Counted from the first letter of the stretch, positions 1 to 9,224 are shown. The stretch is DNA of 39,439 bases from Sedimenticola sp. (GCA_027008705.1 JALVEB010000053.1:1-39439); one strand, 5' to 3'. The notes: generated from the letters alone by a model not told the origin. Program-made: numbers and translations.

Positions 1-951
1 CTCGACCTGTTCGTGGGTCTCCGCTATCGCGATGTCGATCGTTCCCGGCACGCGCGCCGCCTCGACCACCGCGTCGACCGCCGAATCGATGCAGGCGCTC
101 TGGCCGTCGACCTCGATCATCAGGAGCGCGCCGAGCGCCGGATCCAGGCCGGCGTCGGCGTGTTCGCGCACCATCGCGATCGCGCGGCCGTCCATGAATT
201 CCAGCGCACTCGGGGTCACCGGTTGCGCCATGATCGCGGCGACCGCTTCGGCGGCGGCGCGCACGTCGCGGTAGCCGGCATGCAGGGTGCGCCGGGTCTC
301 CGGCAGCGGAGTCAGCTTCAGCGTGGCCTCGGTGATGATCGCCAGGGTGCCCTCGGAGCCGATGATCAGTCGCGTCAGATCCAGCCCGACGACCCCCTTG
401 GTGGTCATTACGCCGGTGTGCAGGCATTCACCGGCGCCGCTGATCGCGCGCAGTCCGAGGGTGTTCTCGCGCGGCGTGCCGTACTTCACCGCGCGTGGCC
501 CGGCGGCGTTGCAGGCGAGGTTGCCGCCGATGCTGCAAACCGCGCTGCTGGTCGGGTCCGGCGGCCAGAAAAAGCCGTGCGTGGCGGCCGCCTGTTGCAG
601 TTCGGCGTTGGTGACGCCGGGTTCGACGATGGCGAGTCGGTCGGCCGGGTCGATGCGCGGCGTGGCGCGCAGGCGTTCGCTCGAAAGGACGATGCCGTGG
701 CGTTCCGGCACCGCCGCGCCGGCGGTGCCGGTGCCGCGCCCACGCGGAGTCAGTGGCAGGCCGGCCTGGTTGCAATAGCGAACGACCGCTTCGACCTGCT
801 CGCAATCGCGCGGAAACACCACCGCCGCCGGTAACGCATGCAGACGGCTGTTGTCGTAGCCGTAGGCCCAACAATCGCCGACGTCGCTCAGTACCGCATC
901 GGCGCCGAGCAGCGCGCGCAGCGCGCCGGCCGGGTCAGCCGATGAGGTCAA
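1..951 (-). CDS. GlcD-type FAD-linked oxidase, C-terminus cut by window edge
   Basis: FAD-binding oxidoreductase of the PCMH/GlcD (glycolate or D-lactate oxidase) family. It probably oxidises a 2-hydroxy acid and passes electrons to the respiratory chain, but the substrate cannot be told from sequence. The FAD loop PRGRGTGTAG lies at residues 69-78, and the motif PPDPTSS followed by CSIGGN near residues 135-150 is typical of the family. The window edge removes the C-terminal substrate domain; 317 codons are visible. An in-frame TGA at 958-960 bounds the N-terminus, so the most upstream start is the TTG at 951-949, with a weak GGTG upstream. This overlaps the end of dolP by about 17 bases, which suggests translational coupling. 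The N-terminus is shorter than in E. coli GlcD. Confidence 0.85.
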   Translation of the reverse strand, partial: MTSSADPAGALRALLGADAVLSDVGDCWAYGYDNSRLHALPAAVVFPRDCEQVEAVVRYCNQAGLPLTPRGRGTGTAGAAVPERHGIVLSSERLRATPRIDPADRLAIVEPGVTNAELQQAAATHGFFWPPDPTSSAVCSIGGNLACNAAGPRAVKYGTPRENTLGLRAISGAGECLHTGVMTTKGVVGLDLTRLIIGSEGTLAIITEATLKLTPLPETRRTLHAGYRDVRAAAEAVAAIMAQPVTPSALEFMDGRAIAMVREHADAGLDPALGALLMIEVDGQSACIDSAVDAVVEAARVPGTIDIAIAETHEQVE

Positions 952-1516
952 ACAGTTTCACCACGCGTTTCACGCCTTCGACATGCCGCACCAAATCGAC
1001 CACGGTGTCGGCTTCTTTCGCGGTCAGCAGGCCCATCAGATAGACCACCCCGTCGACGGTCACCACCTTGACCCGGGTCGGGTCGAAGTTTTCCAGCTCG
1101 ATGCCGAGCAGCTTGGCCTTGATCTTGGCGGTCAGATAGGCGTCGGCGGTATCGGTTTTCAGCGACAGGCGCGGACCGAGGGTGACCTCATCATAGACCT
1201 GGGTGACGCGCGGAAGACTGGCCGCGAAATCAGCGACGCGGCGGCGGATGTCATTGTTCTCGGCGGTGCCGGCGAGCAGCACCTTGAGGTTGTAGCTGGT
1301 GACGCTGATGTCGCTGTGTTCCGCGATGTCGGCGTGTTTCGTGATGAAATCCATGATCTTCAGTTTGATCGCCTGGTCGTCGACGATCACGCCGCTGGTG
1401 CGGCGGTCATGGACCACGCCGGCGCCGGTCGCGGCGCCGCCGACGACGATCGCGCCACAGCCGCCGAGCAGGAGCGCCAGGAGCAGCAGGGTCGACAGGC
1501 GGAAGAGTTGCTTCAT
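935..1516 (-). CDS. dolP: DolP/YraP-like dual BON-domain lipoprotein
   Basis: Outer-membrane-associated lipoprotein of 193 residues. The signal peptide ends in the lipobox LLGGC, giving a lipidated Cys at about residue 20. Two BON domains follow (about 45-115 and 120-190), including the family phrase VVYLMGLLT near the end of the second. In E. coli the homologue DolP (YraP) binds anionic phospholipid and supports outer-membrane integrity and BAM function. The gene lies 4 bases after diaA in the conserved order lpoA-yraN-diaA-dolP, which strengthens the call. Nothing unusual is seen in the protein. Confidence 0.93.
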   Translation of the reverse strand: MKQLFRLSTLLLLALLLGGCGAIVVGGAATGAGVVHDRRTSGVIVDDQAIKLKIMDFITKHADIAEHSDISVTSYNLKVLLAGTAENNDIRRRVADFAASLPRVTQVYDEVTLGPRLSLKTDTADAYLTAKIKAKLLGIELENFDPTRVKVVTVDGVVYLMGLLTAKEADTVVDLVRHVEGVKRVVKLFDLIG

Positions 1517-1520
1517 TGGG

Positions 1521-2114
<594 letters not shown>

Positions 2115-2123
2115 TTACTCCAG

Positions 2124-2474
2124 TCAGGCGCCAAAGGCATTCTTGATCCACTCCATCCGTTCGCCGGTCATCGCGATGACGTCGAAGCGCAAGGCGCGCG
2201 CGGCGTGTTCGTCATGGTACTGCAAATAGTGTCGCGCGGCGCTGAGCAATTTGCGCTGCTTGGCCGGCGTGACCGATTCGGCGGCGTCACCGAAGCGTGC
2301 ACTGCGTCGGTAGCGCACCTCGACGAATACCAGGGTGTCGCCGTCGAGCATGATCAGGTCGAGCTCGCCGGCGCGGCAGTGGTAGTTGTGGTCGAGCGCC
2401 CGCAGGCCTCGTTCGCTCAGCCAGCGCGCGGCCTGCCGCTCGGCGCGTTGGCCGGTTGCGCGCGCGTCACTCAT
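2124..2474 (-). CDS. yraN: UPF0102 family protein YraN
   Basis: Small protein of 116 residues of the YraN/UPF0102 family, which has an endonuclease-like fold. The motif GELDLIMLDGDTLVFVEVRY (about residues 37-56) carries the Glu/Asp/Glu-x-Arg pattern of this fold. Its function in the cell is not established. The gene overlaps the end of lpoA by 4 bases (ATGA), consistent with translational coupling in the conserved lpoA-yraN-diaA-dolP run. Confidence 0.93.
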   Translation of the reverse strand: MSDARATGQRAERQAARWLSERGLRALDHNYHCRAGELDLIMLDGDTLVFVEVRYRRSARFGDAAESVTPAKQRKLLSAARHYLQYHDEHAARALRFDVIAMTGERMEWIKNAFGA

Positions 2475-4408
2475 GGTCGCAGCTCGGGAGCGGCTGGAGC
2501 GGCAAGGTCTTCTTCTGATTCTGGCGGCGCGTTCAAGGGCATCTCGGCGTAGCCGATCACCGCCGGCCTGCCTTCATGATAGCGCGCCCACACCAGCAGG
2601 CGGTGGATGCGGCGCTCGGCATCGCTGTAGAGGATGCCGGTTCGGCCATCGAGCCGCTGCTCCGGTGCGTAGGCCATGCGCCGCACCTGCCGGGCCAGCG
2701 CCCAGGCGTCTTCGCCGAGCGCGCGCAGGCGGACCACCGCGGCGTTGGTTCCCCGGTTCTCGTCGTCCAGCAGCAGGGCTGGGATGTCGGTGAACTGAAC
2801 GCCTTCGAGGTCGATATCCAGTTCCGGGCGCGGACGGCCGTCATGCACCATCGAGGTGGCGTAGACCGGCAGCCTGCCGGCGCGGTAGAACTTGAACAAG
2901 GGATTGATCTGACGCGCCGCCATCGGTTTGGCGACCAGGAAAATGCCGTCGGCATCAGGCCGGGGACGGGGCTCGAATTCCAGCCTGATGCCGAGGACCC
3001 GGGTGAGCGCATGGAAGCGCCGTTCGCTGTCGTCGATGTTCAGCAGGGCTTTCACCGGCGTGGTGAACTCGTTTCGGGTCGGGTCGTACTCGACGCTTTC
3101 GGCGACCACGCCGCCGAGCGCCTCGAAGTGGCGCTTGAAGGCATCTCGCAGACGCTGCCCGCGCGGGTTCGCCGGGGTCAGCGTCAATGCCACGCGCTGG
3201 CCTTCGCGCCAGGCGCGGTCGGCGGCGAGCAGCGCTTCGTCTTCCGGCGCGAGGCCGAACTGGAACAGGGCCGGCGGCGGCGCGGAGGCGTCGACGGCTC
3301 GGTTCAGGGCCAGCAGGGTCGGGCGTTCGGCCAGATCCTGTCGCGCCAGGGCGGAGACGCGCTGCTTGGCCAGCGGCCCGATCACCAGATCGTGTCCGGC
3401 ATCGCGGATGCGCCGCAGTTGCGCCTCCAATGGCTCCTCGTCACTGGGGTATTCGGTGAGCGACGGCCGTTCGGCCCGGGTATCGGCCCGGTAGGCGCGC
3501 AGCAGGCCGTCCTGGATGAGGCGCGCGGCCTTGCCGATGCGGCCCTGTCGCGGCAGCCACAGGGCGATGCTCCGCGGCGGCGCGATGCTGGCGATCAGCT
3601 TGCGGGCGAACTGCTGTCGCAGGGTGTCGTCCAGCGGGTGCCGGGGATGTCGCAGACGCCAGGCCGCGAGGGCGCGGTCGAGCGCGGTCGCATCGAGCAG
3701 ACTGGCGCGCGCGGCGCGGATCAGGTCGGTCCAGCCCAGGGTCTCCGGGGTGCCGCGCTGGTCGAGCCAGTCGAGATCCTCGTCGCGCAGCTGCATCAGT
3801 TCATCGAGCAGTGTCTGCTGGTTCAGCGCGCGCTGGTCGGGATCGCCGAGCAAGGGGTCGAGCAGGATGCGCTCGGCCGCCTGTCCGCGCCGGTCGCCTC
3901 GCGCGGCGAAGATCCGCGCCTTGTCTTCGTGCAGCATGCGCCGCTGGAGAGGATCGAGCTGGGTTTCATCGATCACGTCGAAGGTTTGCAGCGCGTGCTC
4001 GAGATCGCCGCTTTCCAGGCTCAGATGCGCGTCGAAAAGCAACTTTTCGGCGAGACCGGCCTCGTTCAACGGCAGGTGCGAAAGTTCGTTCGAAACCGCG
4101 CGCGCGGTTTCGAGGTCGCCGGAGGCCACCAGGCTGCGCAGCGCGCCGAGCAGCGCCTTGCCGCGTGTTTCGCCCTGTCGTTTCGCCGCGATCGCGCGGT
4201 AACGAGTGGCTGCTTCGGCATAGCGATGCTGACGGAACAGCTCTCCGGCGCGCGCCAGTTCTCGTTGCGTCGGGCTCTCGGCAGGGGCGGGGCGGACGCT
4301 CTTCGGGCCGCCGCCGCAGGCGGACAGCAGCAGGCTGGTCGCCAACAGCAAAGCCAGCCAGCGGATCGGATGGGAGTGGGTTTTCGGGTCCAAGATGATC
4401 GATTCCAT
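2471..4408 (-). CDS. lpoA: Penicillin-binding protein activator LpoA
   Basis: Outer-membrane lipoprotein that reaches through the periplasm and activates the bifunctional peptidoglycan synthase PBP1A. From the ATG at 4408 it has 645 residues, matching the family. A basic n-region and hydrophobic core lead to the lipobox LLSAC (Cys about 31). TPR-like helices cover about 40-270, and a periplasmic-binding-protein-like domain begins around ALWLPRQGRIGKAARLIQDG. An in-frame GTG at 4453 would add 15 acidic residues, but it lies inside the palindromic element at 4432-4504, so the ATG is preferred. The gene is divergent from rsmI, as is common in Gammaproteobacteria. Confidence 0.93.
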   Translation of the reverse strand: MESIILDPKTHSHPIRWLALLLATSLLLSACGGGPKSVRPAPAESPTQRELARAGELFRQHRYAEAATRYRAIAAKRQGETRGKALLGALRSLVASGDLETARAVSNELSHLPLNEAGLAEKLLFDAHLSLESGDLEHALQTFDVIDETQLDPLQRRMLHEDKARIFAARGDRRGQAAERILLDPLLGDPDQRALNQQTLLDELMQLRDEDLDWLDQRGTPETLGWTDLIRAARASLLDATALDRALAAWRLRHPRHPLDDTLRQQFARKLIASIAPPRSIALWLPRQGRIGKAARLIQDGLLRAYRADTRAERPSLTEYPSDEEPLEAQLRRIRDAGHDLVIGPLAKQRVSALARQDLAERPTLLALNRAVDASAPPPALFQFGLAPEDEALLAADRAWREGQRVALTLTPANPRGQRLRDAFKRHFEALGGVVAESVEYDPTRNEFTTPVKALLNIDDSERRFHALTRVLGIRLEFEPRPRPDADGIFLVAKPMAARQINPLFKFYRAGRLPVYATSMVHDGRPRPELDIDLEGVQFTDIPALLLDDENRGTNAAVVRLRALGEDAWALARQVRRMAYAPEQRLDGRTGILYSDAERRIHRLLVWARYHEGRPAVIGYAEMPLNAPPESEEDLAAPAAPELRP

Positions 4409-4431
4409 GACTACGGGAAGGATAGATATTA

Positions 4432-4504
4432 TATACTCGTCGTCGTCGCCCACGAATTTTCGGCTACCGCGACGGCTCCTCGCACCCGTGGGCGACTGAG
4501 TATA
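4432..4504. repeat. TATACTC-ended palindromic element (copy A)
   Basis: A 73-bp element between lpoA and rsmI. Its outer ends are TATACTC (4432-4438) and GAGTATA (4498-4504). Inside is a perfect 10-bp inverted repeat, GTCGCCCACG (4445-4454) and CGTGGGCGAC (4487-4496). The interior includes GAATTTTCGG and CCTCGCACCCGTGGGC, both repeated in the larger element at 13785-14106. No protein is encoded. Each end also resembles a -10 hexamer (TATACT), so the element could carry promoter activity. Confidence 0.75.
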
Positions 4505-4560
4505 GCCCCTGTCGTTCCCGCCCCAACCGTTTATCAGCTCCTTGCCTGGAAACCAGCTCC

Positions 4561-5406
4561 ATGTCCGAAGCCGTCCTCTATGTGGTTGCCACTCCGATCG
4601 GGAACCGGGGCGATCTCAGCGCGCGCGCGATCGAGACGCTCGGCTCGGTCGACTGGATTGCCGCCGAGGATACCCGTCACAGCGGTCGCTTGTTGCGGGA
4701 CCTGGGTATCGAGCGCCCGTTGCTCTCCTACCATGACCACAACGCCGAAGGGCGCGCGCGGCAACTGTTGGAATACCTCGGGAACGGGCAGTCGGTGGCG
4801 CTGATCTCGGATGCTGGCACGCCGCTGATCAGCGATCCCGGCTATCGCCTGGTGCGCGCCTGTCGCGAGGCTGGCGTGCGCGTCGTGCCTGTGCCAGGCG
4901 CGAGCGCGCTGATCGCCGCGCTGTCGGTGGCCGGTCTGCCCACCGATCGCTTTGCCTTCGAGGGCTTTCCGCCGCGCGCGCCGGGCAAGCGACGCGCCTG
5001 GCTCGCGCCACTGGCCGACGAAACGCGTACCCTGGTGTTCTATGAATCGGCGCATCGCATCGAGGGTTTCCTCGCCGATCTCGCCGCGGTGTTCGGTGGC
5101 GGGCGCGAGGCGGTGATCGCGCGTGAGCTGACCAAGCGCTTCGAGACGCTGACCGGCGGAACGCTGGCGGAGTTGGTGGAGCGCCTCGCCGCCGATCCCG
5201 ACCAGCTGCGCGGGGAATTCGTGGTCGTCACGGCCGGTCGGGAGGCGGGTGCTGGAGAGGCCTCGGCGCGCATCGAGGCGCGCGCCTTGATGCGCGTGTT
5301 GACGCGGGAGCTGCCGGCGGGCAAGGCGGCGGCGCTCGCCGCCGAGCTGCTCGGCGGGAAAAAGAAGCACTATTATTCGATGGCGCTGGCGCTCAAAAAT
5401 GAATGA
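4561..5406 (+). CDS. rsmI: 16S rRNA 2'-O-methyltransferase RsmI
   Basis: SAM-dependent enzyme that 2'-O-methylates C1402 of 16S rRNA at the decoding site. The 281-residue length and motifs fit the family: VVATPIGNRGDLSARAIETL near the N-terminus, EDTRHSGRLL, and the SAM-site phrase SDAGTPLISDPGYRLV. The C-terminal lysine-rich segment (GGKKKHYYSMAL) is typical. The gene is divergent from lpoA with the palindromic element at 4432-4504 between them. Its stop codon lies within a hairpin followed by a T-run (5403-5451) that probably ends the transcript. Confidence 0.96.
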   Translation: MSEAVLYVVATPIGNRGDLSARAIETLGSVDWIAAEDTRHSGRLLRDLGIERPLLSYHDHNAEGRARQLLEYLGNGQSVALISDAGTPLISDPGYRLVRACREAGVRVVPVPGASALIAALSVAGLPTDRFAFEGFPPRAPGKRRAWLAPLADETRTLVFYESAHRIEGFLADLAAVFGGGREAVIARELTKRFETLTGGTLAELVERLAADPDQLRGEFVVVTAGREAGAGEASARIEARALMRVLTRELPAGKAAALAAELLGGKKKHYYSMALALKNE

Positions 5407-5451
5407 TATTCCGCCTGCCCCTGTACAAGTTTTGCGGAATGTCATATTTTT
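5403..5451 (+). terminator. Probable Rho-independent terminator of rsmI
   Basis: ATGATATTCCGC (5403-5414) pairs with GCGGAATGTCAT (5434-5445) as a 12-bp stem with one G-T mismatch and a 19-base loop. ATTTTT follows at 5446-5451. The stem contains the rsmI stop codon. The long loop and AT-rich stem base make it weaker than a classical terminator; it might instead be an operator upstream of fleQ. Confidence 0.45.
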
Positions 5452-5484
5452 GACTGAATCGATATCGCCACGGGCAGTACGCGC

Positions 5485-6987
5485 ATGACATCCGAACCCT
5501 CGCAGGAAAACGACAGCCGTCCGGTCGCCTCGACCGAGGATCTGACCGGGATCAGCATGGTGGTGCTGGACCCGGATCGCGAACATCAACGTTATATCGG
5601 CGATATTCTCGATTTCGTCGGCATTCCCTGTTTGCCGATGCCCGATGTCGATACCACCATCGAGACCTTGCGTGAGCGCGCCGGCGCCGGCGCGGTCTGT
5701 CTGTTGCTCGGCAACGCGATCGCGACCGAGGAGACCGCGCGCCTGATGACCGCGCTCGACGCGCTCGACCAGGCGGTGCCGGTGTTCGAACTGGTGGCGC
5801 GTGACGACGATGCCAAGCGACCCACCGACAGCACGCGCATGCTCGGCGTGCTCAGGCTGCCGACCCAGTACGACAGCTTCATGAGCCTGCTGCACAAGGC
5901 TCATGTCTACATCGAGAGCCATTCCGGCCAGACGCCGAAGCGGCGGCCGCTGGAGCTGTTCCGCAGCCTGTCCGGCAACAGTCGCGCGACGCGTCGTATC
6001 AACAAGCTGGTCGAGCAGGTGGCCAATACCGAGGCGACCGTACTGATCCTCGGCGAATCGGGTACCGGCAAGGAGGTCGTCGCGCGCAAGCTGCATTACC
6101 ACTCCTCGCGGCGCGGCAAGCCCTTCGTGCCGGTCAACTGCGGGGCGATTCCGGCTGATCTGCTCGAAAGCGAGCTGTTCGGCCATGAGAAGGGCGCCTT
6201 CACCGGCGCGATCAGCGCGCGCAAGGGGCGTTTCGAGCTCGCCGAGGGTGGCACCCTGTTCCTTGACGAGATCGGCGACATGAGCATGCACATGCAGGTC
6301 AAGATCCTGCGCGTGTTGCAGGAACGCACCTTCGAGCGCGTCGGTGGCAGCAAGACCCTGCATTGCGACGTGCGCATCATCGCCGCGACCCACCGCGATC
6401 TCGAGCAGGCGATCCAGGATGGCAACTTCCGTGAAGATCTGTTCTACCGCCTCAACGTATTCCCGATCGATATGCCGCCATTGCGCGAGCGCGCCGAGGA
6501 TATCCCGGTACTGGTCACCGACCTGATCCGCCGCATCGAGAACGAGAAGCGCGGCTCGGTGCGCCTGACCCCGGCCGCGGTCACCGCGCTGACCCACTAT
6601 ACCTGGCCCGGCAATGTGCGCGAGCTGGCCAATCTGATCGAGCGGCTCGCGATCCTCTATCCTTATGGTGTCGTCGATGTCATGGATCTGCCCGAGAAAT
6701 TCCGCGAGGGCTACGCCGCCGCCGGCAATCCGGAGCCGACCCCGGCGGTCACCCTGCCCGGCGGCGAGCCGGACACCGTCGCGGTCGAACCACGCCTGCC
6801 GAGTGGCGGCATCGACCTGAAGAGTCACCTCGCCGAGATGGAACAGAGCCTGATCCGACAGGCGCTGGAGGAGTCCGACGGCGTTGTCGCCCATGCCGCG
6901 AAGAAGCTCAATATGCGTCGCACCACGCTGGTCGAGAAGCTGCGCAAGTATGGCATGCAACGGGGTACCGAGAACCGGGGGGTCTGA
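5485..6987 (+). CDS. fleQ: FleQ/FlrA-type sigma-54-dependent transcriptional regulator
   Basis: Bacterial enhancer-binding protein of 500 residues. The N-terminal domain (about 23-145) resembles a degenerate receiver, as in FleQ. The AAA+ domain has Walker A GESGTGKE (190-197), the sigma-54 contact loop GAFTGA (237-242) and Walker B LFLDEIGD around D261-E262. A Fis-type helix-turn-helix ([15 protein letters not shown]) lies near the C-terminus. In Pseudomonas and Vibrio such proteins are master regulators of flagellar genes, and Pseudomonas FleQ binds c-di-GMP to control exopolysaccharide genes. The phrase GVVDVMDLP after the AAA+ domain is FleQ-like. No flagellar or polysaccharide genes lie nearby. 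The sigma-54 gene itself is at 29563-31059. Confidence 0.88.
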   Translation: MTSEPSQENDSRPVASTEDLTGISMVVLDPDREHQRYIGDILDFVGIPCLPMPDVDTTIETLRERAGAGAVCLLLGNAIATEETARLMTALDALDQAVPVFELVARDDDAKRPTDSTRMLGVLRLPTQYDSFMSLLHKAHVYIESHSGQTPKRRPLELFRSLSGNSRATRRINKLVEQVANTEATVLILGESGTGKEVVARKLHYHSSRRGKPFVPVNCGAIPADLLESELFGHEKGAFTGAISARKGRFELAEGGTLFLDEIGDMSMHMQVKILRVLQERTFERVGGSKTLHCDVRIIAATHRDLEQAIQDGNFREDLFYRLNVFPIDMPPLRERAEDIPVLVTDLIRRIENEKRGSVRLTPAAVTALTHYTWPGNVRELANLIERLAILYPYGVVDVMDLPEKFREGYAAAGNPEPTPAVTLPGGEPDTVAVEPRLPSGGIDLKSHLAEMEQSLIRQALEESDGVVAHAAKKLNMRRTTLVEKLRKYGMQRGTENRGV

Positions 6988-7008
6988 GCAGGCCGCGGCA
7001 GCGGCCGG

Positions 7009-7854
7009 TCAACGCTCCGCCAGGATCAATACCGGGGCGATCAGGCCGCGCTCGAAGTTGATCCGGGTATTGCGCAGCTTCAGATCGCCATCGGCCAGGG
7101 TGGCGCGCGGGCTGGCCGCGGCGGTGGCGTCCGGCGTGTCCGACAGCAGGCGATCGAAGAATTTCGGTGCGATGGCGCTTCGATCCTCCACCTCGCGCAC
7201 CGTCAGGCCGGCCTCCCGCAGCTGGGATTCGGTCTGCTCCGGGGTCAGCAGACAGCTGATCTCCGGGGTGTCGGCCCATGGAACCGGAAAGCGCAACTCT
7301 CCGTCCCGCAGCCGCATGACATCATATACGGCCAGTCTTCCACCCGGCTTCAGGACCCGCGCCATCTCGCGGTAGAGCCGGGCGCGGTCCGCGATATTCA
7401 TCGCGGCATGCAGGGTGACGAGCGCGTCGAAGCGATGGTCCTCATAGGGCAGGGCGAGGGCGCTTCCGGTTTCGAAATGAAGCCGGTCATCGAGGCCGAC
7501 CGCCTCGGTCAAGCGGATCGCGGCCCGAATGAACGCCGGGGTGAGGTCGATGCCGGTGACCCGACACCCCGTCCGGTGCGCAATGAAGCGCGCCGCGCCG
7601 CCGATGCCGCAACCGACATCCAGCACCTCGTGGTCCGGCGCCAGATTCAGCTTTCCGACCAGGTGTTCGGTCGCTTCCCGGCCACCGATGTGCAGTTCCT
7701 CGAAGGGTGCCAGGTCATCGGGTCGCACCGCGTCCGCGGGAATGCCACGCGCCGCGAGCGTTTCGAGGATGGCGCGGGCCAAATCGTTCTTGCCGTAATG
7801 ACGGGCGACGCTTTGTTCGCGGGCATCATGGGATTGTAATGCTTGCTGAGTCAT
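7009..7854 (-). CDS. Class I SAM-dependent methyltransferase
   Basis: Protein of 281 residues with the SAM-binding motif VLDVGCGIGG (77-86), the acidic post-I strand VTGIDLT, and LPYEDHRFDAL as motif II. The upstream phrase HIGGREAT and overall layout resemble small-molecule methyltransferases of the sarcosine/dimethylglycine or Erg6-like groups. The substrate cannot be assigned. The start overlaps the stop of the Old Yellow Enzyme gene by 4 bases (ATGA), so the two are probably cotranscribed and may act on one compound. It converges on fleQ with 21 bases between them. Confidence 0.85.
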   Translation of the reverse strand: MTQQALQSHDAREQSVARHYGKNDLARAILETLAARGIPADAVRPDDLAPFEELHIGGREATEHLVGKLNLAPDHEVLDVGCGIGGAARFIAHRTGCRVTGIDLTPAFIRAAIRLTEAVGLDDRLHFETGSALALPYEDHRFDALVTLHAAMNIADRARLYREMARVLKPGGRLAVYDVMRLRDGELRFPVPWADTPEISCLLTPEQTESQLREAGLTVREVEDRSAIAPKFFDRLLSDTPDATAAASPRATLADGDLKLRNTRINFERGLIAPVLILAER

Positions 7855-8894
7855 TGCAGGCTGCCGAGCATCGATTCGTCGTACGCGGACAGTGGCTCGC
7901 CGGAGCGGATCCGCTCGACCAGGTCCGGGTTGGCGATGAAGGGGCGGCCCATGGCCACCAGATCCACGCGCCGGGCCTCGAGTTCCCGTTCGGCGGTTTC
8001 CGGGGTGTAGCCGCCACAGCCGATCAGCGTGCCACGGTAACGTTCGCGGACATAGTCGATCGGGCGACCGCCAAGGTAGTCGTAACGCTGCTGCCCGTCG
8101 AATGCGGCGACGTGCACATAGGCCAGTTCCCGCGTATTCAGCTGTTCCAGCAGATAGTCGAATGTTTCCTCATCTCCCGGGCTGTATTCAAGATGGATAT
8201 AGGCTTGCGGGGACAGGCGGATGGCCACCCGCCGGGGGTCGATCGCCGCGCTCAAGCGGTCGAGCACCTCGAGGGCGAAACGGGCGCGGTTGGCCGCGGT
8301 TCCGCCATAGGCGTCGGTGCGCCGATTGGTCTGTTGATGCAGAAACTGGTCCACCAGATAGCCGTTGGCCGCGTGCAGTTCGACGCCATCAAAACCCGCT
8401 TCGGCGGCATTGCGCGCGGCCTTCTCGTAGCGCGTCAGGACTCGTTCGATATCCGCCGCTTCCATCGCCCGCGGTTCCTCATAGGAGAGGTTTTGCGCGC
8501 GGGGCAGGGGGCCGGTCATGCCCACCGCGCTGGGCGCCATCGGTCGGGTTCCGGTATAGTGGCTGTGGGCCATGCGTCCGGTATGCCATAGCTGGCAGAA
8601 GATCCGGCCGCCGGCCTTGTGCACCGCATCGGTCACCTGGGTCCAGGCGCGGACCTGAGCGTCGTCATAGATCCCCGGCGTGCGCGGGTAACCCTGGCCT
8701 TCCGCTTCGATCAAGGTGGCCTCGGTGACGATCAGACCGGCCCCGGCGCGCGCCTGATAATAAGCCACGGAATCGGCCGTCGGCGCGAGATCCTGGTCCG
8801 CGAAACAACGGGTCATCGGGGCCATCACCAGACGATTTTCGAGGCGTAGTCCGTCCGCGACGCTCCAGTTGGAAAACAACGTGGGGAAGGCCAC
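7851..8894 (-). CDS. Old Yellow Enzyme family alkene reductase (NemA-like)
   Basis: FMN-dependent oxidoreductase of 347 residues. Family marks are NRLVMAPMTRCFAD at the N-terminus, QLWHTGRMAH, the substrate-binding HAAN followed by the catalytic-Tyr segment GYLVDQFLHQQTNRRTDAYG, and a C-terminal phosphate loop ending VAMGRPFIANPDLV. Such enzymes reduce activated C=C bonds or nitro groups using NAD(P)H, often during electrophile detoxification. The start is GTG at 8894-8892, with AGGA 8 bases upstream lying in the end of the preceding small gene. The divergent LysR gene is the likely regulator, as is frequent for nemA-like reductases. Confidence 0.93.
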   Translation of the reverse strand: MAFPTLFSNWSVADGLRLENRLVMAPMTRCFADQDLAPTADSVAYYQARAGAGLIVTEATLIEAEGQGYPRTPGIYDDAQVRAWTQVTDAVHKAGGRIFCQLWHTGRMAHSHYTGTRPMAPSAVGMTGPLPRAQNLSYEEPRAMEAADIERVLTRYEKAARNAAEAGFDGVELHAANGYLVDQFLHQQTNRRTDAYGGTAANRARFALEVLDRLSAAIDPRRVAIRLSPQAYIHLEYSPGDEETFDYLLEQLNTRELAYVHVAAFDGQQRYDYLGGRPIDYVRERYRGTLIGCGGYTPETAERELEARRVDLVAMGRPFIANPDLVERIRSGEPLSAYDESMLGSLQ

Positions 8895-8898
8895 TGGC

Positions 8899-9099
8899 TC
8901 ATTCCTCGCGAAAGATCTTCCGGGCGATGATCAGGCCGGGGCAGATGCCCACCGCCGCGGCGAACAGGGTGAATGCCGGCACTACATACAGAAACCAGTG
9001 GACCTTGTCGAAACCTGTCAGCCAGATACCGATCAGAATGACCATTGCGGTGTTGAAGAAAAAGAATCGCATGGCCTTGCTTGCTTTCGCTATTGCCAT
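8899..9099 (-). CDS. Small two-helix inner-membrane protein
   Basis: Protein of 66 residues with two predicted membrane helices (about 12-29 and 34-57) and a basic C-terminal tail. A Cys-Pro pair (ICPG) begins the last part of helix 2. I do not recognise a named family; it is loosely like small YgaP-type or DUF2892 membrane proteins. A clear AGGAG precedes the ATG with a 7-base spacer. It is the first gene of the unit with the alkene reductase (4-base gap) and the methyltransferase, transcribed away from the LysR gene. Confidence 0.75.
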   Translation of the reverse strand: MAIAKASKAMRFFFFNTAMVILIGIWLTGFDKVHWFLYVVPAFTLFAAAVGICPGLIIARKIFREE

Positions 9100-9155
9100 T
9101 TTCCGCTCCTGTTGAATTGCTGTTGATTTGGGAAGGTGGGAGCAGTGTAGGTGTG

Positions 9156-9170
9156 GTTGTTTTCAACAAC
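9156..9170. promoter_or_regulatory. Candidate LysR operator, palindrome 1
   Basis: Perfect inverted repeat GTTGTT-TTC-AACAAC in the 125-bp gap between the divergent small membrane protein gene and the LysR gene. Location and symmetry suit a regulator-binding site or a target overlapping a promoter. It is not an exact T-N11-A box, so assignment to this LysR protein is inference. Confidence 0.4.
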
Positions 9171-9194
9171 AACGGTGTATTTTGTTATTGTTTG

Positions 9195-9212
9195 GGTAAC
9201 ATAAAAGTTACC
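9195..9212. promoter_or_regulatory. Candidate LysR operator, palindrome 2
   Basis: Inverted repeat GGTAAC-ATAAAA-GTTACC, ending 12 bases upstream of the LysR start codon, in the AT-rich part of the divergent promoter region. Paired with the palindrome at 9156-9170 it could give autoregulation of the LysR gene and control of the reductase unit. Confidence 0.45.
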
Positions 9213-9224
9213 AATCCAGGATTG

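Noticed and set aside
2576-4804. Long plus-strand open frame opposite lpoA
   Set aside because: The minus-strand product is a recognisable LpoA; the plus frame has no domain and runs into rsmI in another frame.
4409-5484. RNase P RNA gene, sometimes found beside rsmI
   Set aside because: The conserved rnpB core sequences were not seen in the gaps on either side of rsmI.
4534-6960. Long minus-strand open frame over rsmI and fleQ
   Set aside because: Both genes on the plus strand have complete family motifs; the antisense frame has none.
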